From Gammaproteobacteria bacterium (GTDB taxonomy: Bacteria > Pseudomonadota > Gammaproteobacteria > Steroidobacterales > JABDKV01): a DNA stretch of 60,517 bases. Numbering within the stretch: position 1 is the stretch's first letter; each line of letters begins with the position of its first letter. The position numbers and the translations under genes were made by a program. Positions 43,533-52,744 of this stretch are shown piece after piece. Location: positions 1-60,517 of the forward strand of contig JABDJB010000043.1 in the NCBI GenBank assembly GCA_013003425.1, given 5' to 3'. Under the pieces are notes generated by a model. It was not told the origin of the DNA. It saw nothing but the letters and a program-made list of their open reading frames with translations, and did no database searches.

Positions 43533-46500
43533 ATGCGCATGGGGTCAAGCGGAATATACAGTGGCGAGCGACTGACGCGGACATGGCCGTGGTCGTGGCC
43601 AGGCCGGTCTATGCCGGCTTATCTCGGCTTCGCCGCCGCAATCATCCTGTCAGCACCTGTGCAGCAGGTTTTTGCTTCCGAGGAAGAAAAGCCGCTCGAA
43701 ATCGTGTACCCGTTTTATCCGCCGGCACCGGCTCTGCAGACACAGCAACAGGCCGATGCCAAGAGCAGCGGCTGCACCAGCTGCCACACCGACAGTGATG
43801 CGGCAACCATGCATGACGCCACGACAGTCATTCTCGGTTGCACCGACTGTCACGGCGGTGACGCCACCGTGGTCTACAGCGGAAAACCCGAAGGGCTCGG
43901 CCGGCATGACGGCGATGACCATGACGCCGGGCACGATGACGAACACGCCGACGACCACGGCAAGCAAAAAGCGAAAAAGCAAAAAGACGACCACGGCAAG
44001 GATTACGGCGGGGCGCACCGCAGCTACAGCCCTGGTTACCAGGCTGCGATGGAACACGCACACGTCATGCCCAGCCTGCCCGGCACGTGGCATTTCCCCA
44101 GCTCGGCCAACCCGGCGGGCAGCTATGCATTGCTCAATCGCGAGGCGAAAGAATACGTACGATTCGTCAACCCGTCCGATTACCGCGTTGCTTCCGAGGC
44201 CTGTGGCGCGTGTCACCAGCCAATTATCGATGCAGCCGTGCGCAGCATCATGGCAACCGGCGCGATGCTGTGGGGTGGTGCGGCGTACAACAACGGTATC
44301 GTACCGTGCAAAAACTACATCCTCGGCGAGGCCTATACGCCGGATGGCACTGCCGCGGCAATTGCCGGCAGGCCGGTCGCCGAAGAAACCCAGGTTTACG
44401 ATCCGCTGAAAGCCTGCCTGGCCGACTGGAATGATCCGGACAGCCACAGGCTGCAGGGTCGCGGCGTGCTGAAGGCGCTCTTTCCGCTGCCAGCATGGGA
44501 GACAATCAAGCCGGCAGACGTGTTCCGCGTGTTCGAGCGCGGTGGACGCAATATCGTCAACCTGTTTCCCGAAACCGGGTTGCCCAATTCACGTGGCCAG
44601 CTGCAGCGTATCGAAGAACCCGGCCGGCCCGATTTCCGCCAGTCGAACCGCGGGCCGGGCACCGGCGGGCGTATCGCGGTGCCGGTGCTTAACATACACA
44701 AGACGCGGCTGAACGATCCGCTGATGTGGTTTCTCGGCACCAACGACAACCCGGGTGATTTCCGCACCTCCGGTTGTGGTGCATGCCATGTTGTCTACGC
44801 CAACGATCGCGATCCGCGACACTCGCGGCAGTATGCAAAGTTTGGCCACACCGGCAAAACGCAGACGGTCGACCCGACTATCCCGCACGAAGAGCCCGGC
44901 CATCCGCTGGAGCACCGCTTCACGACGGCAATACCGACGTCGCAATGCATGATCTGCCACATGCACCAGCCGAATATTTTTCTCAATTCCTATCTCGGCT
45001 ACACCATGTGGGACTATGAGTCTGACGCGCCGCACATGTGGCCCGAAGAGCAGCGTTATCCCGATGCCCATGAGATGCGCGAAATCCTTGACCGCAACCC
45101 CGAAGGCGCTGCGGTACGCGGGAAATGGTCTGATCCGGAGTTCCTCAGGAACGTATCCGATCTCAACCCGGAGCTGAGCGATACCCAGTTTGCCGATTAC
45201 CACGGTCACGGCTGGAATTTCCGTGCCATCTTCAAGCGCGATCGTGAAGGGCGCCTGCTGGACGCAGACAATAACGTGGTCAGCGACGAAGATCCTGACA
45301 AGTTTTCCAAGGCCGTGCACATGTCGTCGCTGCACCTCGACGTCGGCATGCACTGCGTCGACTGTCACTTTGCCCAGGATACTCATGGCAATGGCCATCT
45401 GTACGGCGAGGTGGCCAACGCCATCGAGATCGACTGCATCGACTGTCACGGCACGGCCGATGCATACCCGTCACTGGTGACCTCCGGTCCGGCGGCACCG
45501 CCGTTCGGCAACGACCTGTCATTGTTGACCGGACGCAACGGCAAGAAGCGTTTCGAATGGGTTGGCAACAAGCTGATCCAGCGTTCGGTAATGGACCCCG
45601 ACCTGGAGTGGGAAGTGAGCCTGGTGCGTGACAGCGTTCAGCCGGGGCACCCCGAATACAACGAAAAGTCGGCACGCGCCAAGCTGATGAGCCGCGACAC
45701 AGCCAATCTCGAGTGGGGCCAGGCGGTCACACCCGAGGAGCGCGCCCACGGCGATGACAATATGGAGTGTTACACCTGCCACCTGTCATGGACCACCAGC
45801 TGCGCCGGCTGCCATTTGCCGATCGAGGCCAACTGGAAAACGGCCATGCACCACTACGACGGCGAAACTACCCGTAACTACGCCACGTATAACCCGCAGG
45901 TGGCGCGCGACCAGATGTTCCAGTTAGGCCGCCGCGGCAAGATCAACGGCGGCCGTATTGCCCCGGTGCGTTCGACCTCGGCACTGGTGCTGTCGTCGAC
46001 GAATGCCAACCGCGAAAAAATCTATGTGCAGCAGCCACCGATAGCTGCCAGCGGTTTCAGTTCGCAGGCCTTTGCGCCGCACTTCCCGCATACGGTGCGC
46101 AAGACCGAAACAAAGACCTGCACTGACTGTCACCTGTCACAGGAAAACGACAACAACGCCATCATGGCGCAACTGCTGTTGCTGGGTACGAACTTTGTCA
46201 ACTTTGTCGGCTATCACGCGTATGTCGGAACCGAGGCTGGAATTGAAGCGGTTCAGGTTACCGAGTGGGAAGAACCTCAGGCCGTCATTGGCAGTTACCT
46301 GCATCGATATGCCTATCCGGACTGGTACAACAGGCACCAGGGGAATGACCGCCAGCTGCAGACCGGCTACCGTCACGGCGCCGGCGTTGCCAGCTGTCTG
46401 CAGCTGCGTGGCGAATATCTATTTGCCGCTGTCGGTCGCGGCGGTACCCGTGCGTATGACGTGGCAGGTATCGCCAACAAGGGTATCAGCCAGCGCATGA

Positions 46501-47522
46501 TCACCGCGCCGTTCGCGCCGACCGGCCACGACACGCGAATTGCCAGTCGCAACGCTACCTGCGTGGCCTTGCCAACCAATCAGGCGATCGCGCCTGACAA
46601 AAACCAGGGCGACCTGATGCGCGTGGTCAACCAGGAGCAGCCATTTCATCCGATTTATAACTATGCGCTGATCACCGATGCCGAAGAAGGGCTGATCATC
46701 GTAAACGTCAACACACTGGCCGACGGTGAATTCCGCAACAACAAGCTGAAGCGGGCGCTGACCTGGAACGAAAACGGTGTGCTCGATGGCGCCCGGCACC
46801 TGACGATTGGTGGTTATTTTGTCTATGTAATGACGCCGGACCGGCTGGTTATACTGGATCTGAACGATCCGCTACAACCCCGGCTGGTCGAAACCATCGC
46901 AGTCAAAGACGGTCGCGCGACTGCATTGCAGTTCCGCTACCTGTTTGTCACCGATGCCTTCGGTCTGTGGACGGTCGACGTTACCGATCCGCGCCAGCCA
47001 CGTCGCGTGCCGGACAATATTATTCGCCTGACCGACCCACAGCGGGTGTATGTTGCGCGCACTTATGCCTACGTTGCCGCCGGACCGCAGGGACTGGCAA
47101 TAATCGACACAACGCAACCCGAGCAATTGCGACTGCAGCAGATCTACAATGCTGATGGCGCGCTTGCCGATGCACGCGATGTGATAGTCGGTTCAACCAA
47201 TGCAACACAGTTTGCGTACGTCGCTGACGGCAGCGGCGGTCTCAAGGTCATTCAGCTGACGGCTCCCGACACCCAGCCGCGCTTTTACGGGTTCAGCCCG
47301 GAACCGCGACCGAACCTGGTGGCGTACTACCCGACAAGAAAACCTGCGCTGGCGCTGTCCAAAGGACTCGACCGCGACCGTGCTGTAGACGAGACCGGTG
47401 GCCAGATGGCTGTGTTCGGCCGGCTCGGGTCGAGACCGTTAACGCAGGACGAAATGAAGAAACTCTATATCGACGACAATGGAAACCCCTGGTTCGTTAC
47501 CGATGAACCGGAAAAGCAGTAA
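43533..47522 (+). CDS. Large decaheme cytochrome c with C-terminal LVIVD-type propeller repeats
   Basis: A 1329-residue exported protein with a long basic N-region and signal helix (AYLGFAAAIILSAPVQQVFA). Ten CxxCH sites run from about residue 85 to 865: CTSCH, CTDCH, CGACH, CGACH, CMICH, CVDCH, CIDCH, CYTCH, CAGCH and CTDCH. Between the second and third is a His/Asp/Lys-rich stretch (GRHDGDDHDAGHDDEHADDH and on) that may bind metals. From about residue 950 come LVIVD-like repeats (GYFVYVMTPDRLVILDLNDP; RTYAYVAAGPQGLAIIDTTQ). It is probably the terminal, surface-exposed cytochrome of the conduit. It starts two bases after the barrel gene. Confidence 0.88.
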   Translation: MRMGSSGIYSGERLTRTWPWSWPGRSMPAYLGFAAAIILSAPVQQVFASEEEKPLEIVYPFYPPAPALQTQQQADAKSSGCTSCHTDSDAATMHDATTVILGCTDCHGGDATVVYSGKPEGLGRHDGDDHDAGHDDEHADDHGKQKAKKQKDDHGKDYGGAHRSYSPGYQAAMEHAHVMPSLPGTWHFPSSANPAGSYALLNREAKEYVRFVNPSDYRVASEACGACHQPIIDAAVRSIMATGAMLWGGAAYNNGIVPCKNYILGEAYTPDGTAAAIAGRPVAEETQVYDPLKACLADWNDPDSHRLQGRGVLKALFPLPAWETIKPADVFRVFERGGRNIVNLFPETGLPNSRGQLQRIEEPGRPDFRQSNRGPGTGGRIAVPVLNIHKTRLNDPLMWFLGTNDNPGDFRTSGCGACHVVYANDRDPRHSRQYAKFGHTGKTQTVDPTIPHEEPGHPLEHRFTTAIPTSQCMICHMHQPNIFLNSYLGYTMWDYESDAPHMWPEEQRYPDAHEMREILDRNPEGAAVRGKWSDPEFLRNVSDLNPELSDTQFADYHGHGWNFRAIFKRDREGRLLDADNNVVSDEDPDKFSKAVHMSSLHLDVGMHCVDCHFAQDTHGNGHLYGEVANAIEIDCIDCHGTADAYPSLVTSGPAAPPFGNDLSLLTGRNGKKRFEWVGNKLIQRSVMDPDLEWEVSLVRDSVQPGHPEYNEKSARAKLMSRDTANLEWGQAVTPEERAHGDDNMECYTCHLSWTTSCAGCHLPIEANWKTAMHHYDGETTRNYATYNPQVARDQMFQLGRRGKINGGRIAPVRSTSALVLSSTNANREKIYVQQPPIAASGFSSQAFAPHFPHTVRKTETKTCTDCHLSQENDNNAIMAQLLLLGTNFVNFVGYHAYVGTEAGIEAVQVTEWEEPQAVIGSYLHRYAYPDWYNRHQGNDRQLQTGYRHGAGVASCLQLRGEYLFAAVGRGGTRAYDVAGIANKGISQRMITAPFAPTGHDTRIASRNATCVALPTNQAIAPDKNQGDLMRVVNQEQPFHPIYNYALITDAEEGLIIVNVNTLADGEFRNNKLKRALTWNENGVLDGARHLTIGGYFVYVMTPDRLVILDLNDPLQPRLVETIAVKDGRATALQFRYLFVTDAFGLWTVDVTDPRQPRRVPDNIIRLTDPQRVYVARTYAYVAAGPQGLAIIDTTQPEQLRLQQIYNADGALADARDVIVGSTNATQFAYVADGSGGLKVIQLTAPDTQPRFYGFSPEPRPNLVAYYPTRKPALALSKGLDRDRAVDETGGQMAVFGRLGSRPLTQDEMKKLYIDDNGNPWFVTDEPEKQ

Positions 47523-47532
47523 AGGCATCGCC

Positions 47533-49143
47533 ATGAATACCCGATTACTGATAACACTGACCAGCCTGCTCCTGCCGCTGACCAGCGATGGCGCATTACC
47601 GCAACACGACCAGTATGAGCATCTCGGTGTGCGCAGTTGTGGTGCCTCGTCCTGTCACGGCTCAGCCGGTGTGCGCAATACCTACTCAGTGCTGCAGAAT
47701 GAATACATCACCTGGGCACGGCATGACCTGCACTCGAAGGCTTATGATGTGCTGCGCAACGAAAGATCAGAGCGTATTGCCGAGAACCTGGGTCTGGACG
47801 CCGCGCACACGGCGAAAATCTGTCTCGACTGTCACAGCGACTATGTGCCGCGGGAACGTCGCGGGCTGCAGTTTCAGTTAGCCGACGGTGTGGCCTGCGA
47901 GGCCTGCCATGGCGGTGCCGAAAAGTGGCTGGGTGTGCACATTACTGGCGGTGGCGACAAGCATGAGGAAAGCCTTGCAGCCGGTTTGTATCCGACCGAG
48001 GATCCCGTGGCCCGCGCCGAGCTGTGCCTGTCGTGCCACCTCGGCACCAAGGACAAATTTGCCACACACGAAATCATGGGTGCCGGACACCCGCGCCTGT
48101 CCTTCGACCTGCAGAAATTCACCGACCTGCAGCCGCGCCACTATCGCGTCGACGCCGACTACCGCGAGCGTAAAAAACATGTCGAGGACACACGCGCCTG
48201 GGCTATCGGTCAGGTGGCTGCGTCGCGGCAGTACATGACACTGTTGCAGGGCTCGCGCATGGCCGGTAGCGGGTTGTTTCCGGAGCTCGGCCTGTTCGAT
48301 TGCCATGGCTGTCATCGTTCGCTGAAAGACCAGCGCTGGATGCCGGATGCCAGCAGTCCGACTCCACCAGGATCGGTCATGCTCAACGACAGCTCGCTGG
48401 CAATGAGCCAGGCTGTGGCCAAAGCGGTGGCGCCGGCAATGACCAATTCGCTAAATGGTGCAATACGCGATTTACATGCAGCGTCGCAAACCGATGTGGC
48501 ATCGATACGTGCAGCGGCAGGGCGACTGGATGGCTTGCTGGCGCAGCTGGGTAGTCGTCTTGACGGCATGAACTTCGGCGCGCAAAGCAACGCGGCCATC
48601 ATGAGTGAACTGCGCAGTGCGGCGGCGAGCTACAGTGACTACAGCGACGCCGAACAGGTGACAATGGCGCTTGATGTATTTTCCGGTATTACCCGCACCA
48701 TGAAGGGTGAGGTCGACAGCCTGTATGAGGTAATGGCCGACGAAGATCATTTTGATCCGGCAGTGTTCGCTGCTGTGTTTACTGGTGCGAGCACCGCCGG
48801 TGTTGCCCGGACGACGCCGGCGACGCCTGTCAGCCAGCCGACAGCACCGCCAGTGGCCACCACGCAGCCGCTACCGCGGGCACCGGTGATGAGTGAACGC
48901 CCGGCGGTTAGTTCCAGGCCGGCGGCGGTCACCAGCGGTGATCTCGGTCCGCATGTTGTCATGGCTGACTCGCTGCGTATCCGCGCCGTGCCGACGGTGG
49001 AAGGCCGCGTGGTCGGCAGCCTGTACCAGGGCAACCCGGTCGCAGTAACCGAGCGGCGGGGCGACTGGGCGCGTATCCAGTGGCAGGATTATGGCCGCAC
49101 CAACGAAGGCTGGGTTGCGGGACGCTTTCTCGCCGCCGAATAG
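47533..49143 (+). CDS. Pentaheme cytochrome c (c554-like) with C-terminal SH3 domain
   Basis: A 536-residue exported protein. Five heme sites: the unusual C-x4-CH of SCGASSCHG, then CLDCH, CEACH, CLSCH and CHGCH. The layout (YEHLGVRSCGASSCHG, then HDLHSKAYDVLRN) is that of the cytochrome c554-type multiheme family. Residues 280-440 are helical and heme-free. A Pro/Thr/Ala linker leads to a bacterial SH3 domain (SLRIRAVPTVEGRVVGSLYQ; GWVAGRFLA). AAAGG near 47522 sits eight bases before ATG 47533. It may be a soluble or anchored electron carrier feeding the decahemes. It is the last gene of the tight run. Confidence 0.85.
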   Translation: MNTRLLITLTSLLLPLTSDGALPQHDQYEHLGVRSCGASSCHGSAGVRNTYSVLQNEYITWARHDLHSKAYDVLRNERSERIAENLGLDAAHTAKICLDCHSDYVPRERRGLQFQLADGVACEACHGGAEKWLGVHITGGGDKHEESLAAGLYPTEDPVARAELCLSCHLGTKDKFATHEIMGAGHPRLSFDLQKFTDLQPRHYRVDADYRERKKHVEDTRAWAIGQVAASRQYMTLLQGSRMAGSGLFPELGLFDCHGCHRSLKDQRWMPDASSPTPPGSVMLNDSSLAMSQAVAKAVAPAMTNSLNGAIRDLHAASQTDVASIRAAAGRLDGLLAQLGSRLDGMNFGAQSNAAIMSELRSAAASYSDYSDAEQVTMALDVFSGITRTMKGEVDSLYEVMADEDHFDPAVFAAVFTGASTAGVARTTPATPVSQPTAPPVATTQPLPRAPVMSERPAVSSRPAAVTSGDLGPHVVMADSLRIRAVPTVEGRVVGSLYQGNPVAVTERRGDWARIQWQDYGRTNEGWVAGRFLAAE

Positions 49144-49331
49144 CCCGTCTGTGACCCGTCGAGCCACTGTTGCCAGTGCCTGTGCCGGCTTAATTTCACT
49201 CGGCCGTCCGTGGCCTCGCTCAAATCGGGGCCGGCGCGCTGCGGCGTCCTTGCCTCACGCGTGCCGGCCACGACGCCGGAACACGCACTGGCAGCAGTTA
49301 CGCGACCGGGCATTGTCGTAGACTGGCATCC

Positions 49332-51587
49332 ATGCAGCTGCTGAAAGGCATTTCCGAATGGGTACTGTGGGGCCACGCCCCGGCGCGACTGCTGATCAGT
49401 GTCGTTGCGATGGTGCCGTTCCTGCTGCATGCCGGCGGCTGGCAGCAATTCAATTTTCTTACCGAACTTGAGACCTTTGCCTACGACGCGCGTATCCGGC
49501 TGACAATGCCCGGTGGTGTGGACGAGCGCATCGTCATCATCGATCTGGACGAGCGCAGCCTTAATACCGAAGGCCACTGGCCGTGGCCGCGCGACAAGAT
49601 GGGTGACCTGGTCAACAAGCTGTTTGACGACTACCAGATACGCCTGCTCGGTTTTGACGCGTTGTTTGCCGAGTCAGATGATCCGTCCGCCATTCGCATA
49701 GTCGATGAAATGCTGGCAACCGGCGCACTACCGGAGGAGTTGCACAACAACCTGCGGGAGCGGCGCTATGATCTGGAGACCGACCGTATATTTTCCGAAT
49801 CACTGATTGCACGTGATCTGGTGCTCGGCTATGCCTTTCGCTTCGAAGTGAAGGACGGCGAGGAAACGGCCACCGGCCTGCTGCCAGACCCGGTACGGCG
49901 GCGTGACGAGCTGGAAGGTATTACCGTGCCGTTTCCCAAAGCCAGTGGCTATGTTGCAGCGTTGCCTATCCTGCAATCGGAGGCCCTGGCGGGTGGCTTT
50001 ATCAACAAGCCGCTCATTGATAACGATGGTGTAACCCGGCGTGCTGCCACGCTGGTAAGTTACGACGGCGACCTGTACGCGTCCCTGGCCTTGTCTATGG
50101 CACTGCACGCTCTGGGAAATCCGCCGCTGCAGTTCGTGTTTGCCGATACCGAGGGCGACCTGGGCGGACTGGCGCTGGAAGCGCTCAAGCTTGGTGAGCA
50201 GACCATTGCGGTCGATCATCGTGCTGGTGTGCTGGTGCCTTTTCGTGGCCCGCGCAACAGCTTTCCCTATGTGTCCGCCACTGATGTTCTGAAACTGACC
50301 GCCGACCCGGCTGTGCTGCAGGACAAGATTGCGTTGTTCGGGGCGTCGGCCGCGGGCCTGCTCGATTTGCACACCACACCGGTCGACAAGGCTTATCCCG
50401 GCGTCGAGGTGCATGCCAACGTTATCGCCGGGCTGATGGATGGCAGCGTTCGTTACCGGCCGGACTGGGCGCGCGGTGTCGAGCTGTTTTCGCTGTTGAT
50501 TATCAGCATTCTCATAGCGCTGGTGTTGCCGCGTATGTCGCCGTTTAACGAGTTTGTCATGCTGATTGCAATTGTCGTGGCTGCCGTGGGCATCAACCTG
50601 TATTTCTGGATCGAAAAAGACTTTGTGGTACCGGTGGCCGGCACACTGGCATTCTTGTTTGTCAACGCCCTGCTGCAGTTCAACTACGGTTTCTTCGTCG
50701 AGTCACGCAACAAGCGCCACTTGTCAAAAGTGTTCGGCCAGTACATTCCGAAGGAAATCGTCGATGAGATGGACCAGGACCACAGCGAGGTATCCATCGA
50801 GGGCGAGAATCGCGACATGAGCGTGCTGTTTTCCGACGTACGCGGCTTCACCACCATCTCCGAAGGCATGGCGCCGACCGAGCTGACCAAGTTCATGAAC
50901 GCGTTCCTGACGCCAATCACTGAGCTGATCCATGTGAATCGCGGCACAATCGACAAGTACATGGGTGATGCGGTAATGGCATTCTGGGGCGCGCCGCTGC
51001 CGGACGAGAAGCACGCGCTGCATGCGGTGGAAACAGGGATGAAGATGATTCACCGTATGGCCAGCCTGCGTGATGAATTTGCGGAGCGCGGCTGGCCGGA
51101 AGTGCGCGTCGGCGTAGGGGTCAGCAGCGGGCCGATGAACGTCGGCAACATGGGCTCGCAGTTCCGCGTGGCTTACACGGTGATGGGCGATACGGTCAAT
51201 CTTGGTTCACGCCTGGAGGGCCAGACCAAGGGCTATCATGTCGAGTTCATCGTCAGCGAGGGTACCTATCTTGCAGTACCGGAGTACGCCTTCCGCGAGC
51301 TGGACCGGGTGCGGGTAAAAGGCAAAAACGAGCCGGTTGCCATATTCGAGCCGATCGGGCGCAAGGACGAATTGTCGCCCGAGCAAAAGATTTTCCTGTC
51401 GCGTTACCAGCTGGCGATGATGCTTTATCACGCGCAGAAGTGGGAGCTGGCCGATGCCGAATTCGCCGCGCTGCACGAACGCGACGGCCACGAAATTTAC
51501 AATATCTATCGAGAGCGCATCGCACATTTCCGTGAGAACCCGCCCGGCGACGACTGGGACGGCGTATTTACCCTGACCACCAAGTAA
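49332..51587 (+). CDS. CHASE2 sensor adenylate cyclase (class III)
   Basis: A 751-residue inner-membrane enzyme. Residues 35-385 form a periplasmic CHASE2 domain (AYDARIRLTM; ERIVIIDLDERSL; GRNS-like and TTPVDKAYPGVEVHANVIA parts). About three helices follow, then a cytoplasmic class III cyclase domain from about residue 490. The catalytic set is complete: metal Asp 502 (FSDVRGFT) and Asp 546 (KYMGDAVMAFWG), purine-selecting Lys 542 and Thr 616 (typical K/T of adenylate cyclases), Asn 623 and Arg 627 (MGDTVNLGSR). It should make cAMP in response to an envelope signal. It lies 188 bases after the cytochrome operon on the same strand. Confidence 0.92.
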   Translation: MQLLKGISEWVLWGHAPARLLISVVAMVPFLLHAGGWQQFNFLTELETFAYDARIRLTMPGGVDERIVIIDLDERSLNTEGHWPWPRDKMGDLVNKLFDDYQIRLLGFDALFAESDDPSAIRIVDEMLATGALPEELHNNLRERRYDLETDRIFSESLIARDLVLGYAFRFEVKDGEETATGLLPDPVRRRDELEGITVPFPKASGYVAALPILQSEALAGGFINKPLIDNDGVTRRAATLVSYDGDLYASLALSMALHALGNPPLQFVFADTEGDLGGLALEALKLGEQTIAVDHRAGVLVPFRGPRNSFPYVSATDVLKLTADPAVLQDKIALFGASAAGLLDLHTTPVDKAYPGVEVHANVIAGLMDGSVRYRPDWARGVELFSLLIISILIALVLPRMSPFNEFVMLIAIVVAAVGINLYFWIEKDFVVPVAGTLAFLFVNALLQFNYGFFVESRNKRHLSKVFGQYIPKEIVDEMDQDHSEVSIEGENRDMSVLFSDVRGFTTISEGMAPTELTKFMNAFLTPITELIHVNRGTIDKYMGDAVMAFWGAPLPDEKHALHAVETGMKMIHRMASLRDEFAERGWPEVRVGVGVSSGPMNVGNMGSQFRVAYTVMGDTVNLGSRLEGQTKGYHVEFIVSEGTYLAVPEYAFRELDRVRVKGKNEPVAIFEPIGRKDELSPEQKIFLSRYQLAMMLYHAQKWELADAEFAALHERDGHEIYNIYRERIAHFRENPPGDDWDGVFTLTTK

Positions 51588-51629
51588 TTATGTCTGGCCC
51601 GGCCAAAAGACCGGCGGCGAGAAAGTACA

Positions 51630-51962
51630 ATGAGTGAACCTGACAACAACAAGAGCAACAACCCAGTGTCCGAAAGACGCCGCGATGACCGCATCGACGT
51701 AGACCTGCCGTTTCTGCTGCGCGATCCGGCAGGGGATGCCGAGTGGCATTGCCACACGCTGGATATTTCACCGACCGGTGTTCTGCTCGAGGTCGACGAA
51801 GCGCAGGCGCCGCCGCCCGGGATGATCGTCCACGCCGTAATCCAGGGCCCAACCGAGAAAGGCTGGGAGCACATCAACACCCGGCAGATGCGCGTTGTGC
51901 GCACGCGCGACAAAAAGACCGGTCTTACCTACACCGATCTCGACAGCGAATCCTCACCGTAG
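51630..51962 (+). CDS. PilZ-domain c-di-GMP-binding protein
   Basis: A 110-residue soluble protein with the PilZ binding signature: RRRDDRIDV (RxxxR) and DISPTGVLLEV (D/NxSxxG). It should bind c-di-GMP; the partner is unknown. It starts 42 bases after the cyclase gene and is probably co-transcribed with it. Its stop codon TAG (51960-51962) lies inside the first REP unit of the array (GTAG head at 51959-51962), so the natural C-terminus may have been changed by insertion of the REP. Confidence 0.85.
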   Translation: MSEPDNNKSNNPVSERRRDDRIDVDLPFLLRDPAGDAEWHCHTLDISPTGVLLEVDEAQAPPPGMIVHAVIQGPTEKGWEHINTRQMRVVRTRDKKTGLTYTDLDSESSP

Positions 51963-52188
51963 GAGCGGCTTCCAGCCGCGATACCGCGCCGCGACCATCG
52001 TAGGAGCGGCTTCCAGCCGCGATAGCGCGCCGCGACCATCGTAGGAGCGGCTTTCAGCCGCGATACCGCGCCGCGACCATCGTAGGAGCGGCTTTCAGCC
52101 GCGATATCGTGCCGCGCCCATCGTAGGAGCGGCTTCCAGCCGCGATACCGCACCGCGACCATCGTAGGAGCGGCTTCCAGCCGCGATA
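51959..52188 (+). repeat. Six-unit REP array with exact 41-bp period
   Basis: Six units start at 51959, 52000, 52041, 52082, 52123 and 52164, each exactly 41 bp after the last; the sixth stops after the hairpin. Each has the GTAG head and a GCGGCT/AGCCGC hairpin with loop TCC (units 1, 2, 5, 6) or TTC (units 3, 4), followed by a conserved 16-base spacer with few changes. The array ends two bases before the stop of the RAYT gene. Confidence 0.95.
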
Positions 52189-52189
52189 A

Positions 52190-52657
52190 TCAGTCCCGCC
52201 ACCATCCTGGCAAGATGAGATGAGGATAATCTTCAACCCGCTCCACTAGTCCCGCTCGAACCGGGTTTTCGACCAGGTAACGAACCCGGATTCTGTAATC
52301 TTCATCGCCGCGAAGGGCGTGATCATGAAAGCCTCGCTGCCAAACCGGTGTTGCGATACCTGCACCGGCTAGCCGATGTGCGCTGTAACTCTTTAGTGTG
52401 TGCATGACTTTGCTCAGTGTGCCTTCATCCAGCCGTCCGGCCAGATGTAGATGGTCTGGCATAACGACCGCAGCATCGACAAAAAATCGCGACGCGTCGT
52501 GAAGCCAGCGAACAGCATCAAGCACGCTCGTCGCGTACTCGCGCTTTGTGAATATTCGCCGCTGCCCCGCGACCGATGTGGTAAGAAAATAGTGAAGGCC
52601 GACCTGCGAGATTCGCCCCTTGCGCAGGTTTTTCGCATGTGGTCGTCTTGCGGTCAC
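52190..52657 (-). CDS. REP-associated tyrosine transposase (RAYT)
   Basis: A 155-residue single-strand DNA transposase of the IS200-related Y1/HUH family that acts on REP sequences. Visible motifs: HUH in VVMPDHLHLAG, WQRGFHDHALR, and the catalytic Tyr in RVRYLVENPVRAG. The protein opens LRKGRISQVGLHYFLTTSV, typical of the family. I use GTG 52657 because the frame upstream of it reads through REP sequence and lacks family features; a GTG farther upstream is possible. The stop is two bases from the REP array. It looks intact, so it may be active. Confidence 0.85.
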   Translation of the reverse strand: MTARRPHAKNLRKGRISQVGLHYFLTTSVAGQRRIFTKREYATSVLDAVRWLHDASRFFVDAAVVMPDHLHLAGRLDEGTLSKVMHTLKSYSAHRLAGAGIATPVWQRGFHDHALRGDEDYRIRVRYLVENPVRAGLVERVEDYPHLILPGWWRD

Positions 52658-52744
52658 ATCCGCATCGTACGGCTGTGTCGCCACGACGCTGCGTTCGCAA
52701 TCTCGCGTATTCGCCTGGATTTTCACCGCGCATGGGGGTCGGGA

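Noticed and set aside
49153-49171. CRP-like site TGTGA upstream of the cyclase gene
   Set aside because: Only the left half TGTGA is present; the right half reads GAGCCA in place of TCACA. That is too weak to call.
51959-52188. Regularly spaced repeats that could suggest a CRISPR array
   Set aside because: The spacers are repeats themselves, near-identical in all units. The repeats form GTAG-headed REP hairpins and there is a RAYT gene next to them. No cas genes are present.
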